DNA of 64,000 nucleotides from Bacteroidales bacterium (GTDB lineage Bacteria; Bacteroidota; Bacteroidia; Bacteroidales; M50B96): NCBI GenBank assembly GCA_021740905.1, contig JAIOYV010000004.1, positions 1 to 64,000 of the forward strand, read 5' to 3'. Shown piece by piece: positions 7,404 to 16,316 of this stretch (position 1 is its first letter; each line of letters starts with the position of its first letter). The notes under the pieces were generated by a model. It saw only the letters and a program-made list of their open reading frames with translations, ran no database searches and was not told where the DNA came from. The position numbers and the translations under genes were made by a program.

Positions 7404-9308
7404 ATGAAGACATTTAATGATCAGGGCCTTGACGCAAACATTCTCAAGGCCATTGACGAACTGGGATTCGTAAATCCCACACCAATCCAAGAGTTGACCA
7501 TCCCCGCCATCCTAAATTCTGAGGAAGATATTATTGGGCTGGCACAAACAGGTACCGGAAAAACAGCCGGATTTGGTTTGCCTATTCTTCAGAAGTTATC
7601 ATCTGACAAGAAAGTAGTACAGGCTATAATCCTTAGCCCAACACGGGAATTGTGCTTGCAAATCACCAAAGACTTAGATGCTTACTCGAAATATCTGAGC
7701 AAAGTTTCCATTTTATCGGTATATGGTGGAGCAAGGATCGATACCCAAATCACAGCTCTGAAAAAAGGGGTTCAGATTGTGGTTGGCACACCCGGCCGTA
7801 CTTTGGATTTGATAAAAAGGGGTGCGCTTAAAATCGATCACATCCAATGGCTCGTTTTGGACGAGGCCGACGAAATGCTGAACATGGGTTTCCGCGACGA
7901 GCTGGATGGTATTTTAGAAACCACCCCAAGCGAAAAACAAACCCTCCTGTTTTCGGCCACCATGCCAAACGATGTGAGGCGCATAGCCCAAAACTATATG
8001 AACAACCCTACCGAAATTTCGGCAGGGAAGAAAAACACAGGCGCCGATAATGTAGTCCATCATTATTATGTTTTAAGGGCTACCGATCGCTACCTTGCAC
8101 TGAAACGACTGGCCGACATCAACCCCAATATTTATGGCATTGTTTTTTGCCGTACCCGCCACGAGACCAAAGAAGTGGCCAACAAACTGATCCACGATGG
8201 CTACAATGCCGATGCCCTGCATGGCGATTTGTCGCAAGCCCAGCGCGAGCAAGTGATGGGGCGTTTCAGGGAAAAGCAATTGCAACTTTTGGTTGCTACC
8301 GATGTGGCAGCCCGAGGCATCGATATCACCGACCTTACCCACGTGTTGAATTACAATCTCCCCGACGACCCGGAGGTGTATCTCCACCGTAGCGGACGAA
8401 CCGGACGGGCCGGCAAATCCGGTGTCTCGATTTCGCTTACACACACCCGCGAAGGAAGAAGAATACGGGATATCGAAAAAATGGTAGGCAAGAAATTTGA
8501 ACAAAAATTAATTCCTACCGGGAAGGAAATTTGCGAGAAGAACCTATATAACCTCATGGATAAGGTGGAGCATATCGAAGTAGACGAAAAGCAAATTGCC
8601 CCCTTTGTTGATGCAATACTCCAAAAACTGGAGTGGCTCGAACGGGATGAGTTGATCAAGCGCTTTATATCAGTCGAATTCAACCACTTTCTTGAATACT
8701 ACAAAGATGCAAAGGATATTAACCTGAACAGTGATCCTTCAAGAGATAGGGACAGGAGAGATTCAAGAGATAGAAAAGAGCCGAGAGAATGGGATAGGGA
8801 CCGAAAGGATTCAAGGGAAAGAAAAGAACCCCGGGAATGGGACAAGGAAAGAAACGAGCCCAGAGAAAAGAAGGAACAGAAAGAGTGGAAAAAAGGCCCG
8901 TCGGGTAGTAAGTTTTCACGCTTTTACATTAACATCGGTGAGAAGCAAAACATCAAAGCCCAAAACCTGATTGGCCTGGTAAACGAGAACACAAGGGTGC
9001 GCGATATTGAAATTGGAAAGATTGAGATACTCCGTAATTTTTCGTTCTTCGAAGTAGACAAAAGCTATGAGAAATTGGTACTTGATTCCTTTAAGGATGC
9101 ACAGTTTGGCAATACAGAACTGGTAGTCGAGATTTCGAAACCCATGGAAAGTGTCCAAAATAATAAAGATCTACGCGACAATCCCTGGAAAAAAGAAAGA
9201 AGCAAAAAAAGCGCACCCAGTAAAAGGGGCGAACGCAGCAGCAGTAGCAGAAAACCCACCTGGTCGAAAAATAAGGGGAAACCCTCGGGCCGGAAATCAC
9301 GGGGATAG
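7404..9308 (+). CDS. DEAD-box RNA helicase with DbpA-type RNA-binding domain
   Basis: 634 residues. ATP-dependent RNA helicase probably acting in ribosome assembly or mRNA turnover in the cytoplasm. Visible motifs: Q motif GFVNPTPIQ (21-29), Walker A AQTGTGKT (47-54), PTREL, TPGR, DEAD (153-156), SAT (about 184), ARGID, and HRSGRTGRAG (about 328). Residues 448-495 are three tandem 16-residue copies of a charged unit starting D-R/K-D/E-R and ending EPREW or EQKEW. Residues about 504-579 form a DbpA-like RNA-binding domain, followed by a basic Ser/Arg/Lys tail. The repeat linker and tail are probably disordered RNA-binding segments. Start ATG 7404 fits the family N-terminus. Confidence 0.93.
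   Translation: MKTFNDQGLDANILKAIDELGFVNPTPIQELTIPAILNSEEDIIGLAQTGTGKTAGFGLPILQKLSSDKKVVQAIILSPTRELCLQITKDLDAYSKYLSKVSILSVYGGARIDTQITALKKGVQIVVGTPGRTLDLIKRGALKIDHIQWLVLDEADEMLNMGFRDELDGILETTPSEKQTLLFSATMPNDVRRIAQNYMNNPTEISAGKKNTGADNVVHHYYVLRATDRYLALKRLADINPNIYGIVFCRTRHETKEVANKLIHDGYNADALHGDLSQAQREQVMGRFREKQLQLLVATDVAARGIDITDLTHVLNYNLPDDPEVYLHRSGRTGRAGKSGVSISLTHTREGRRIRDIEKMVGKKFEQKLIPTGKEICEKNLYNLMDKVEHIEVDEKQIAPFVDAILQKLEWLERDELIKRFISVEFNHFLEYYKDAKDINLNSDPSRDRDRRDSRDRKEPREWDRDRKDSRERKEPREWDKERNEPREKKEQKEWKKGPSGSKFSRFYINIGEKQNIKAQNLIGLVNENTRVRDIEIGKIEILRNFSFFEVDKSYEKLVLDSFKDAQFGNTELVVEISKPMESVQNNKDLRDNPWKKERSKKSAPSKRGERSSSSRKPTWSKNKGKPSGRKSRG
8745..8888 (+). repeat. In-frame 48-base tandem repeat in the helicase gene
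   Basis: Three copies (8745-8792, 8793-8840, 8841-8888) encoding 16 residues each of an Arg/Asp/Glu-rich unit. Copies 1 and 2 differ in a few residues; copy 3 is more diverged. Copy number could vary between strains. Confidence 0.8.
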
Positions 9309-9310
9309 AA

Positions 9311-9440
9311 AAAATGGAGTATTGGAGTGTTGGAGTAATAGATGGATATTTATAAATCTCTTCCCAATACTCCAACATTCCATTATTTATCCTCCGAAGC
9401 CTAAGCTTATGAGGACTCCATCACTCCATCACTCCAGTGT
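9311..9440. terminator. Repeat-word spacer between convergent genes, possible bidirectional terminator
   Basis: TGGAGTGTTGGAGTA at 9323-9337 pairs nearly perfectly with AATACTCCAACATTCCA at 9366-9382. The spacer is made of repeated GGAGT words and lies between the stops of the helicase and upp genes. It lacks a long T tract, so terminator function is uncertain. Confidence 0.4.
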
Positions 9441-9444
9441 TTTC

Positions 9445-10095
9445 TTACTCCTTTATGCCATAAGCCAGATCGCCGGCATCGCCCAGTCCGGGTACAATGT
9501 ACGATTTCACGGTGAGTTCGTCGTCGACAGCGGCAGTCCAAATAGTAACATCACCCATGGGCAGCTTTGCCTGGGTGTAAGCCAGACCTTCGCGACTGGC
9601 TATCAAAGTAACTATGTGAGTATGCACAGGCTTGCCCATTTTTATGAGGGCATTGTAGGCCAGCACCATCGACAAACCGGTAGCAAGCATAGGATCAGTC
9701 AGCACCAACACCTTCCCGGAAGGCGATGGGCTTGAGGTGTATTCAACTTTTATGTCGAAAGCACCGTCTTTATGGTATTTCCGATAGGCCGAAATAAAAG
9801 CATTCTCCGCTTGGTCGAAATAATTGAGAAGCCCTTGGTGCATGGGCAAACCGGCACGTAGAATTGTGCCAAGTACGAGCCTATCGCTAATTTTATTCAC
9901 CTTAGCAATTCCGAGGGGGGTTTGCACCTCCTCATCAATGTAATGTAGTTCTTTGCTTATTTCGTAGGCAAAAATCTCACCGGCCCTCTCGAGGTTCCTG
10001 CGAAAACGCATCCTGTCTTTTTGGATATTCTCATCGCGGATTTCAGCAAGAAATTGACTTAATAGCGAAGGCGTAGAATCAAGAACTCGTAACAT
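9445..10095 (-). CDS. upp: Uracil phosphoribosyltransferase
   Basis: 216 residues. Converts uracil and PRPP to UMP in pyrimidine salvage in the cytoplasm. The PRPP-binding loop reads VLTDPMLATGLSM. ILRAGLPMHQGLL and the C-terminal uracil-binding stretch IVPGLGDAGDLAYG are typical of Upp. Length is normal for the family. A -7 box (10118-10125) lies about 23 bases before the start. It stands alone, convergent with the helicase gene. Confidence 0.95.
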   Translation of the reverse strand: MLRVLDSTPSLLSQFLAEIRDENIQKDRMRFRRNLERAGEIFAYEISKELHYIDEEVQTPLGIAKVNKISDRLVLGTILRAGLPMHQGLLNYFDQAENAFISAYRKYHKDGAFDIKVEYTSSPSPSGKVLVLTDPMLATGLSMVLAYNALIKMGKPVHTHIVTLIASREGLAYTQAKLPMGDVTIWTAAVDDELTVKSYIVPGLGDAGDLAYGIKE

Positions 10096-10117
10096 GCCAA
10101 TTGTTTTTAGGTTTCAA

Positions 10118-10125
10118 CAAAAATA
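10118..10125 (-). promoter_or_regulatory. -7 box of upp
   Basis: Minus-strand TATTTTTG fits TAnnTTTG and is well placed for the start at 10095. No -33 box at normal spacing. The rest of 10096-10440 shows nothing coding. Confidence 0.35.
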
Positions 10126-10440
10126 GAAAAAAATATTTGCTTACCGGTTGATGAGCGGAACACTGTCTCAACACTAAATGCTGAAAAGGATAGTTTTTTG
10201 GGACTTGATAAAAACGTATAGTAGCGAGTCTCTACTGCTGTCGGTTGCAACGGGTTATTTCGGGCAGCCGACTCATCGTATTTCTGAACCTAAATATAAA
10301 ATTCGCGTCCCTCAGCATGTCATTCATGGGAAAAAATGCGGCGTTCGTCAATCAACGCAAACAAAAACGATCGGGGTGCGTATGCCTGAAAGTTTTAAAA
10401 TTAAAAAAGATAAATCAGGAATAATAACTAAAAAAACAGA

Positions 10441-12513
10441 ATGGAAATTATGAGAATTATGAAACTACCCTTTCTATTGATCTTTGCTGCAATACTGATC
10501 AATTTATCTTCATGTAAAAAGGAAGATACCAGCTTTCTTACTAATAATAATGCAATCACCCCTCTTGAAGATTTGGTAATAGCCCCCAGTTTTGAATTCA
10601 AAACCACACAGGATATATCCATCAATATTAGTGTACTGAACAACCAGGGTTTCCCGTTGCCTTTTACGCCAATAAAAATTTACCAGTCGAATATTGGCGA
10701 ATACAATGATGTTTTAACGGAGGAAGAAATTGGAGCTGTCCTTTTTTCAGGTGCGAGTAATTCGCTGGGTGTATTACAAGTTACCATCTCTGTACCTTCG
10801 GCTCTAACCGAAATTGTTGTAGGTACCGAATATGTGGGCCTTATCGACCGTACTCTTGTACCAATAATTGGTGGGCAAGTTGACCAAATTATTGGGGGTA
10901 AAAGAACCTCTCAATTGAAATCATCAACAAATATAGAAGAATACACTACCACCAATTACAATTCACTGGGTACATGGAACAGCCTAGGGGTCCCAAATTA
11001 TTTGATGTCCGTTGGCGATGTTGTCGATCAAGATTTAATGAACGACGTAAATGCCTCGTTGCCTGAAGGAATAGCACTTCCAATTTCACACCCTGATTAC
11101 TTTACCGGGACCAACGATTTTGCCCTGCACCTTACCGATTCGTGCGATGTATGGATCACCTTTGTACACGAAGGAGCCGGATGGAAAAATTCGCTGGGCT
11201 TTTATACATACCCCGAAGGCAGTGCACCTACTTCGGCAAGCCAAATTACCAATCTAACCATAATCTTCCCTAATACTTCCTTCAACGGTAGTGGTGGAGG
11301 ACTTTACACCGGCGATAAAGTGCACCTCGGAGTATTTGGACCAGGCACCGTCGTAGAATGGTTCATGGTTGCACAGGGATGGAATTCGAGTACTGCAACC
11401 GTTGGCACCGGCGCCTATACCCATTATTCGCAAACAGGTTTTAACGTGGAAGCCAATCCTACATTAAAACAACACAACGTTTTGCTATACGATGAAACCC
11501 GCGAATTGATCTTATTGGCTTTTGAAGATATACGAAGGGATATTACGAGTTGCGACCAGGATTTCAACGATGCTGTTTACTATGCCACGGCCAATCCCAT
11601 TACAGCAGTTTCAACTACAAACCTGAAGACGATGGACACCTCGGAAGATACCGACGAGGACGGGGTCTCCGATTTATTCGATGATTATCCAAACGATCCA
11701 AACAAAGCTTTCGACAATTTTTTCCCTGCCGAAGGTCAATTTGGGACACTCGCTTTTGAAGATTTGTGGCCAACCAAAGGCGATTACGATTTCAACGATA
11801 TTGTGATCGACTATCAGTTCAACCTCATCACAAACATAAACAACCAGGTAGTAGAAATGAAGAATGCTTATGTGCTTCGCGCAATGGGGGCGGGTTTTCA
11901 TAATTCGTTTGGGATTGAGTTGCCTATTTCGCCCACTGAAGTGGTAAGTGTTACGGGTGGCAATTTTTCATCAAATTTTATTACACGCTCAACCAATGGC
12001 ACCGAATCAGGACAAACCAAAGCTGTTATTATAGCGTTCGAAGATGGATACGATGTATTGGCTTATCCCGGAACTGGGATTGGTGTCAATACCACATCGA
12101 ATGCCCCTTATGTAACACCTGATACACTAAGGCAGACTATTGAGTTTACCAGCTCGGTATTGTTGAGCGATTTGGGCACAGCCCCCTTTAATCCCTTCAT
12201 TATTATCAACCAAAACAGGGGTTACGAAGTCCATTTGGCGGGAAATCCACCTACCAGTTTAGCTAATCAGAATTTATTTGGCCAATACCAGGACGATTCC
12301 AACCCATCCATTGGCAGGTACTACAAAACTGTAAACGAACTGCCGTTTGCCATCAATATCCCGGAATCGTTGGATTATCCTTCCGAAAAAAATGCCGTAA
12401 ACACAGCGCATGTCAAGTTTAACAATTGGGCCGAAAGCTCAGGTAGCCTTTTCCCCGATTGGTATTTACCAAGCCCTGGATATAGGGATGCGTTGAAAAT
12501 ATACAATAATTAA
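10441..12513 (+). CDS. LruC-domain lipoprotein (copy 1)
   Basis: 690 residues. Lipoprotein signal ending LINLSSC, so it is anchored in the envelope, probably the outer membrane or surface. A central Ca-binding-like stretch (DTDEDGVSDLFDDYPNDP, about 402-420) and repeated acidic motifs DQDFNDAVYY and GDYDFNDIVIDY are hallmarks of LruC-domain proteins, whose function is unknown. Three in-frame ATGs (10441, 10450, 10459) could start it; the last gives the most usual signal peptide. A paralogue with the same architecture lies at 55652-57703 on the other strand. Transcription ends at a strong hairpin 28 bases after the stop. Confidence 0.85.
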   Translation: MEIMRIMKLPFLLIFAAILINLSSCKKEDTSFLTNNNAITPLEDLVIAPSFEFKTTQDISINISVLNNQGFPLPFTPIKIYQSNIGEYNDVLTEEEIGAVLFSGASNSLGVLQVTISVPSALTEIVVGTEYVGLIDRTLVPIIGGQVDQIIGGKRTSQLKSSTNIEEYTTTNYNSLGTWNSLGVPNYLMSVGDVVDQDLMNDVNASLPEGIALPISHPDYFTGTNDFALHLTDSCDVWITFVHEGAGWKNSLGFYTYPEGSAPTSASQITNLTIIFPNTSFNGSGGGLYTGDKVHLGVFGPGTVVEWFMVAQGWNSSTATVGTGAYTHYSQTGFNVEANPTLKQHNVLLYDETRELILLAFEDIRRDITSCDQDFNDAVYYATANPITAVSTTNLKTMDTSEDTDEDGVSDLFDDYPNDPNKAFDNFFPAEGQFGTLAFEDLWPTKGDYDFNDIVIDYQFNLITNINNQVVEMKNAYVLRAMGAGFHNSFGIELPISPTEVVSVTGGNFSSNFITRSTNGTESGQTKAVIIAFEDGYDVLAYPGTGIGVNTTSNAPYVTPDTLRQTIEFTSSVLLSDLGTAPFNPFIIINQNRGYEVHLAGNPPTSLANQNLFGQYQDDSNPSIGRYYKTVNELPFAINIPESLDYPSEKNAVNTAHVKFNNWAESSGSLFPDWYLPSPGYRDALKIYNN

Positions 12514-12540
12514 CAGGCTAACATACAGATTAACATGAAA

Positions 12541-12567
12541 GGCCCTCCGAATAGGAGGGCCTTTTTT
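12541..12567 (+). terminator. Rho-independent terminator of LruC copy 1
   Basis: Perfect 8-base stem GGCCCTCC / GGAGGGCC with a 5-base loop, followed by six T. It lies 28 bases after the stop of the LruC gene. Confidence 0.85.
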
Positions 12568-12834
12568 GTTTAAAGTGTCAGCGTGTCTTCAAGTCACAAC
12601 GACACTTGCACCATTGAAATAAGCCCAAAGTATAATAACCAACAAGCAACTTTAATTCGGACAACTTATAATTTCCTCCTTCAATATTGGAGATTGATTG
12701 TAGGATAAGGGATATTTTTCACTTGTTTCAGGATGTTGGGCCGATATAAACTCCGCAGCACATCTTTAAACTTGCCTGCTGAACTGCCTACTGTTGACTG
12801 TTGATTGCTGACTGAGAACCGCTGACTGCCGACT
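12568..12834. other. Gene-free spacer with CTGACTG-type words
   Basis: No gene seen. From about 12775 the sequence is made of repeated ACTG/TGACTG words (CTGCCTACTGTTGACTG and similar), a word type that recurs at 21880-21925. Confidence 0.5.
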
Positions 12835-12865
12835 ATTGCCATCGGCCTAATATTTGTTACTTTTG
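12835..12865 (+). promoter_or_regulatory. Bipartite promoter of the OmpA/ankyrin operon
   Basis: ATTG (12835-12838), a 19-base spacer, then TACTTTTG (12858-12865), matching the Bacteroidota TTG-N19-TAnnTTTG pattern. Expected transcript start is about 17 bases before the ATG at 12889. Confidence 0.6.
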
Positions 12866-12888
12866 CTTCCATTGATAAAAGAAAGAAA

Positions 12889-14826
12889 ATGCTGAAAAAA
12901 ATCCTATTGTCCCTCTTTGTTGGCCTGATTTTGTTTGCACAAGCCGATGCCCAAATGAAATTGTCGACCAAATCGAAAAAAGCCACTAAAAAGTTTGAAT
13001 CGGCACTCAACTATTTCGATGCCCATAATGACATGGCTGCTATTGAAGAATTGAAAGATGCGCTTAAAGCAGATGAAGGATTTATCGAAGCCTACCTGCT
13101 GCTGGCCGATATTTACTTTGCCCACGATGACTATGAAAATGAAATCATCCAGCTCGAAAAAGTAATTTCACTAAGCCCCGAAAAGGCTAAGAAAAGCTAT
13201 CTCAACCTGGGGCTTGCTTATTTCCTGACAGGGAATTATCAAAATGCCCTTCCGAATTTATCTAAATTTCTAGCAACAGGGCCAAAGGAAAAGTTTATTT
13301 CTGAAACCGAATTTTATATTGAATGTTGCGAGTTTGCCATTGAGGCAATGGAAAACCCGGTCGATTTCGATCCATTAAACATGGGCGAATCGGTAAATAC
13401 AGAGTTCAACGATTACATGCCCTCCATCACAGCCGACGAAGAAGTGCTGGTTACCACCGTGGCTTTGCCAATAGACAAAAGTATGCCCTTTACTTCCAGC
13501 CAAAATATACAGGAAGATTTCTTCATCTCCATAAAAAAAGACGGCAAGTGGACGGAGGCCATGAACATGGGACCACCAGTCAATACCCCCGGTAACGAAG
13601 GGGCACAAACAATTTCGAGCGATGGCCGCATCATGCTTTTTACGGCATGTCACCGACCCGATAGGATTGGGCAAAGCTGCGACATCTACTTTTCAAAACG
13701 GAACAATCAAGGTTGGGATCCACCGCAAAACATAGGAAAACCAATTAACAGCCCGGCCTGGGAGTCGCAGCCTAGCATTTCGAGCGATGGCAAGTGTATT
13801 TATTTTACCAGTGGAAGACCGGGGGGATATGGTGGAAAAGACCTCTGGAAAAGTGAACTGGGAAAGGACGGTTACTGGCAGGAGCCTGTTAACCTGGGAT
13901 CGAACATCAATACCGAAAACGATGAGGTAAGCCCTTTCATCCATCCCGACAGCCACACCCTTTATTTTTCATCGAACGGTCATGTAGGGATGGGAGGATA
14001 TGATATTTTTATGTCGAAAAAGAATGAACAAGGGGAATTTTCTGAGCCTCAAAATTTAGGCTACCCCATCAATACATATAAAAACGAAGAATACCTGATT
14101 GTGAACGCAAAGGGTAATCTTGCCTATTTCTCGTCCGACAGGCCAGGAAGCCGGATGAAGGATATTTACCATTTTGAGCTTTACCCCGAAGCCCGGCCTG
14201 TTCCTGTGGCTTATGTAAAAGGAAGCATTTACGATGCGGCAAGTATGGAGCTATTGTCGGCCAATATCGAGCTGATCGACCTGGATGGCTCGAAGCCTGT
14301 GGCAGAAACCACCTCGGGAAGGCAGGATGGAAAATATTTGCTTTGCCTTCCGACGGGCCGTAACTATGCCTTCAATGTGTCGAAAGATGGCTACTTGTTC
14401 CACTCCGAAAATTTCAGCCTAAAAGACCTGGAAGACCCCAGTAAACCCTATTTACTGGATATTGGACTGAATAAAATCCAAGCAGGAAAATCAGTTGTCT
14501 TACGAAATATCTTCTTCGAAACCGACAGCTATGCCTTGAAACCTGAATCGAAAACCGAATTGGAAGAACTGGTCAGCTATCTCAATCAAAATACCGGGAT
14601 GAAAATCGAAATTGGCGGGCACACCGACAATGTGGGTTCAGTAGAACATAATCAGGAACTTTCTGAAAACCGGGCTAAATCAGTATATGAATACCTGATT
14701 GGGCATGGCATTGAAAAAACCAGGCTAAGGTACAAAGGCTATGGATTGAGCAAACCCATTGATACGAACGAAACCGATGAAGGAAGAGCCATAAACCGCC
14801 GTACCGAATTTATGATTGTTGAATGA
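12889..14826 (+). CDS. OmpA-family protein with TPR, PD40 propeller and regulatory domain (PorE-like architecture)
   Basis: 645 residues. Order: signal peptide (1-22, ending QADAQ), TPR-like helices (about 28-160), PD40/WD40-type beta-propeller blades with DGRIMLFTA, GKCIYFTSGRPGGYGGKD and HTLYFSSNGHVGMGGYD (about 175-430), a carboxypeptidase-regulatory-like beta domain (about 445-525), and an OmpA peptidoglycan-binding domain with GGHTDNVGS and NRRTEFMI (about 540-645). The same order occurs in PorE, which links the type IX secretion machine to peptidoglycan. Unlike PorE, no lipobox is seen. It may serve T9SS or another envelope complex; both are inference. It overlaps the ankyrin gene by four bases (ATGA), so the two are co-translated. 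Confidence 0.88.
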   Translation: MLKKILLSLFVGLILFAQADAQMKLSTKSKKATKKFESALNYFDAHNDMAAIEELKDALKADEGFIEAYLLLADIYFAHDDYENEIIQLEKVISLSPEKAKKSYLNLGLAYFLTGNYQNALPNLSKFLATGPKEKFISETEFYIECCEFAIEAMENPVDFDPLNMGESVNTEFNDYMPSITADEEVLVTTVALPIDKSMPFTSSQNIQEDFFISIKKDGKWTEAMNMGPPVNTPGNEGAQTISSDGRIMLFTACHRPDRIGQSCDIYFSKRNNQGWDPPQNIGKPINSPAWESQPSISSDGKCIYFTSGRPGGYGGKDLWKSELGKDGYWQEPVNLGSNINTENDEVSPFIHPDSHTLYFSSNGHVGMGGYDIFMSKKNEQGEFSEPQNLGYPINTYKNEEYLIVNAKGNLAYFSSDRPGSRMKDIYHFELYPEARPVPVAYVKGSIYDAASMELLSANIELIDLDGSKPVAETTSGRQDGKYLLCLPTGRNYAFNVSKDGYLFHSENFSLKDLEDPSKPYLLDIGLNKIQAGKSVVLRNIFFETDSYALKPESKTELEELVSYLNQNTGMKIEIGGHTDNVGSVEHNQELSENRAKSVYEYLIGHGIEKTRLRYKGYGLSKPIDTNETDEGRAINRRTEFMIVE

Positions 14827-16196
14827 TGAAGCAAACACTGTTTTTTCTTTTTATTATCCTGCTGTCGCAAACTGCCTTGTTTGGTCAATGGACCAACTCG
14901 AATTATGAGTTGAACCTGGCTGCATACGAGGGAGACACTGCGAAAGTAGATAGCCTCATCGAAGCTGGGGTGAATGTCGATTTGCCCGATTTTGATGGTG
15001 TAACTGCGCTGGTTTATGCAGCCCAAAACGGTCACATCGCGGTAGCCAAACGATTATTGGACAAGGAAGCTCAAATCGATCACCTCACCTGGGATTTTCG
15101 CACACCCTTATTAGCGGCAGTTATGGAGAACCAGTTCGAGATGGCAGAATTTCTCATTCGGTCGGGGGCAAAGATAAATGCCAAAGATAACTTGGGTGCA
15201 TCTTCGTTGCATTATGCAGTGGCGTACGGAAACTTCTACATGGCCGACATGCTGGTATATTATGAAATTGACCTGGAAGCAAAAGATGAAGATGGACACA
15301 CCCCTCTATCCATTGCTGCCACTTTAGATTACGACACCATTGCCTGGATGCTCCTCGAAAACAACTGTCAGGTCGATCCTATCGATACTTTTGGCAATAC
15401 ACCTATGTTAAGTGCTTGTGAAAACGGTCACTTCAATGTAGTGAAATTGCTTGTTGAAAACGGTGCCGATATTCACCATATCAATAACAATGGTTTTAAT
15501 GCCCTGCAAATAGCTGTTTATTATGGCTACAACGACATTGTTTCCTTTTTGATAAGCCAGGGTCTCGACCCCCAAAGGCCCGACGCAAAATCAATTGCCC
15601 CTATAATTACGGCGAAGTCGCGCGGTCTCTATTCTACTGTGCAATTGCTGAAGGAGGCGGGTGCCAAGCCTATCAGAAAGCCTTTGATAGATGCGTATTC
15701 AATCAAAATTGAAAACAGTTTCAGTACCAAAGATTATTTTCTGGGGGGAAGTTTGGGGACCCACGATCTATTTACAGGTTGCTACCTGAACCTGGGATAC
15801 CAGGGAAGGATAGGCCAAACTCCCATCTTGTTTCGTGAGCAAGAGAATTTATTTTATCAATACTACGAGAAGAGACATCAAATTTATTTGGGCTTAGAGC
15901 GAAAAATTGTTTTCAACCCCAGAGGGAATAATCCAAAAGGATTGCTGCTTGGCTTAAGGGAGGTATTTACTTTTGGCAAATACCGGGGCACAGTGCTTAA
16001 GCTAGACCGAAAAGTAGTGACAAGCCCAACTGCGTCACTTTTCATTCAAAAGAGATTCTTTACTTTTTCGATTGAATACCAATACCTCGATTTTAAGGTG
16101 GAAGGGCTATCGCCGCACAGGATCAATTTGAATATGGCTTTCGATATCAATATTCTTCAACCTAAATATAGGGCTGGAACGATTGAGTGGCTTTAA
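14823..16196 (+). CDS. Secreted ankyrin-repeat protein with C-terminal unknown domain
   Basis: 457 residues. Signal peptide (FFLFIILLSQTALFGQ), then about eight ankyrin repeats (about 25-280) with typical GVTALVYAAQNGH, GHTPLSIAATLD and GNTPMLSACENGH. A 170-residue C-terminal part (from about 285) is rich in aromatic beta-strand-like sequence and may be a small outer-membrane barrel; it has no recognised family. The start codon overlaps the OmpA-family stop, so both products probably act together in the envelope. Ankyrin repeats bind proteins; the ligand is unknown. Confidence 0.8.
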   Translation: MMKQTLFFLFIILLSQTALFGQWTNSNYELNLAAYEGDTAKVDSLIEAGVNVDLPDFDGVTALVYAAQNGHIAVAKRLLDKEAQIDHLTWDFRTPLLAAVMENQFEMAEFLIRSGAKINAKDNLGASSLHYAVAYGNFYMADMLVYYEIDLEAKDEDGHTPLSIAATLDYDTIAWMLLENNCQVDPIDTFGNTPMLSACENGHFNVVKLLVENGADIHHINNNGFNALQIAVYYGYNDIVSFLISQGLDPQRPDAKSIAPIITAKSRGLYSTVQLLKEAGAKPIRKPLIDAYSIKIENSFSTKDYFLGGSLGTHDLFTGCYLNLGYQGRIGQTPILFREQENLFYQYYEKRHQIYLGLERKIVFNPRGNNPKGLLLGLREVFTFGKYRGTVLKLDRKVVTSPTASLFIQKRFFTFSIEYQYLDFKVEGLSPHRINLNMAFDINILQPKYRAGTIEWL

Positions 16197-16256
16197 CCCC
16201 ATAAGTCAATTTTGAAGAATGGCTGCAATCACTCTTTTCTGCTGTCGCTTTTTTTC

Positions 16257-16264
16257 TATTTTTG
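16257..16264 (+). promoter_or_regulatory. -7 box upstream of the UPF0104 gene
   Basis: TATTTTTG, 53 bases before the ATG at 16317. No matching -33 TTG. Confidence 0.3.
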
Positions 16265-16316
16265 GGCAATCATTTTTATAATGGTCATAGCACAGCAAAA
16301 AATATAAACGACAAGA

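Noticed and set aside
9151-9735. 194-codon open frame on the plus strand
   Set aside because: Runs from the helicase tail through repeat words into the antisense of upp.
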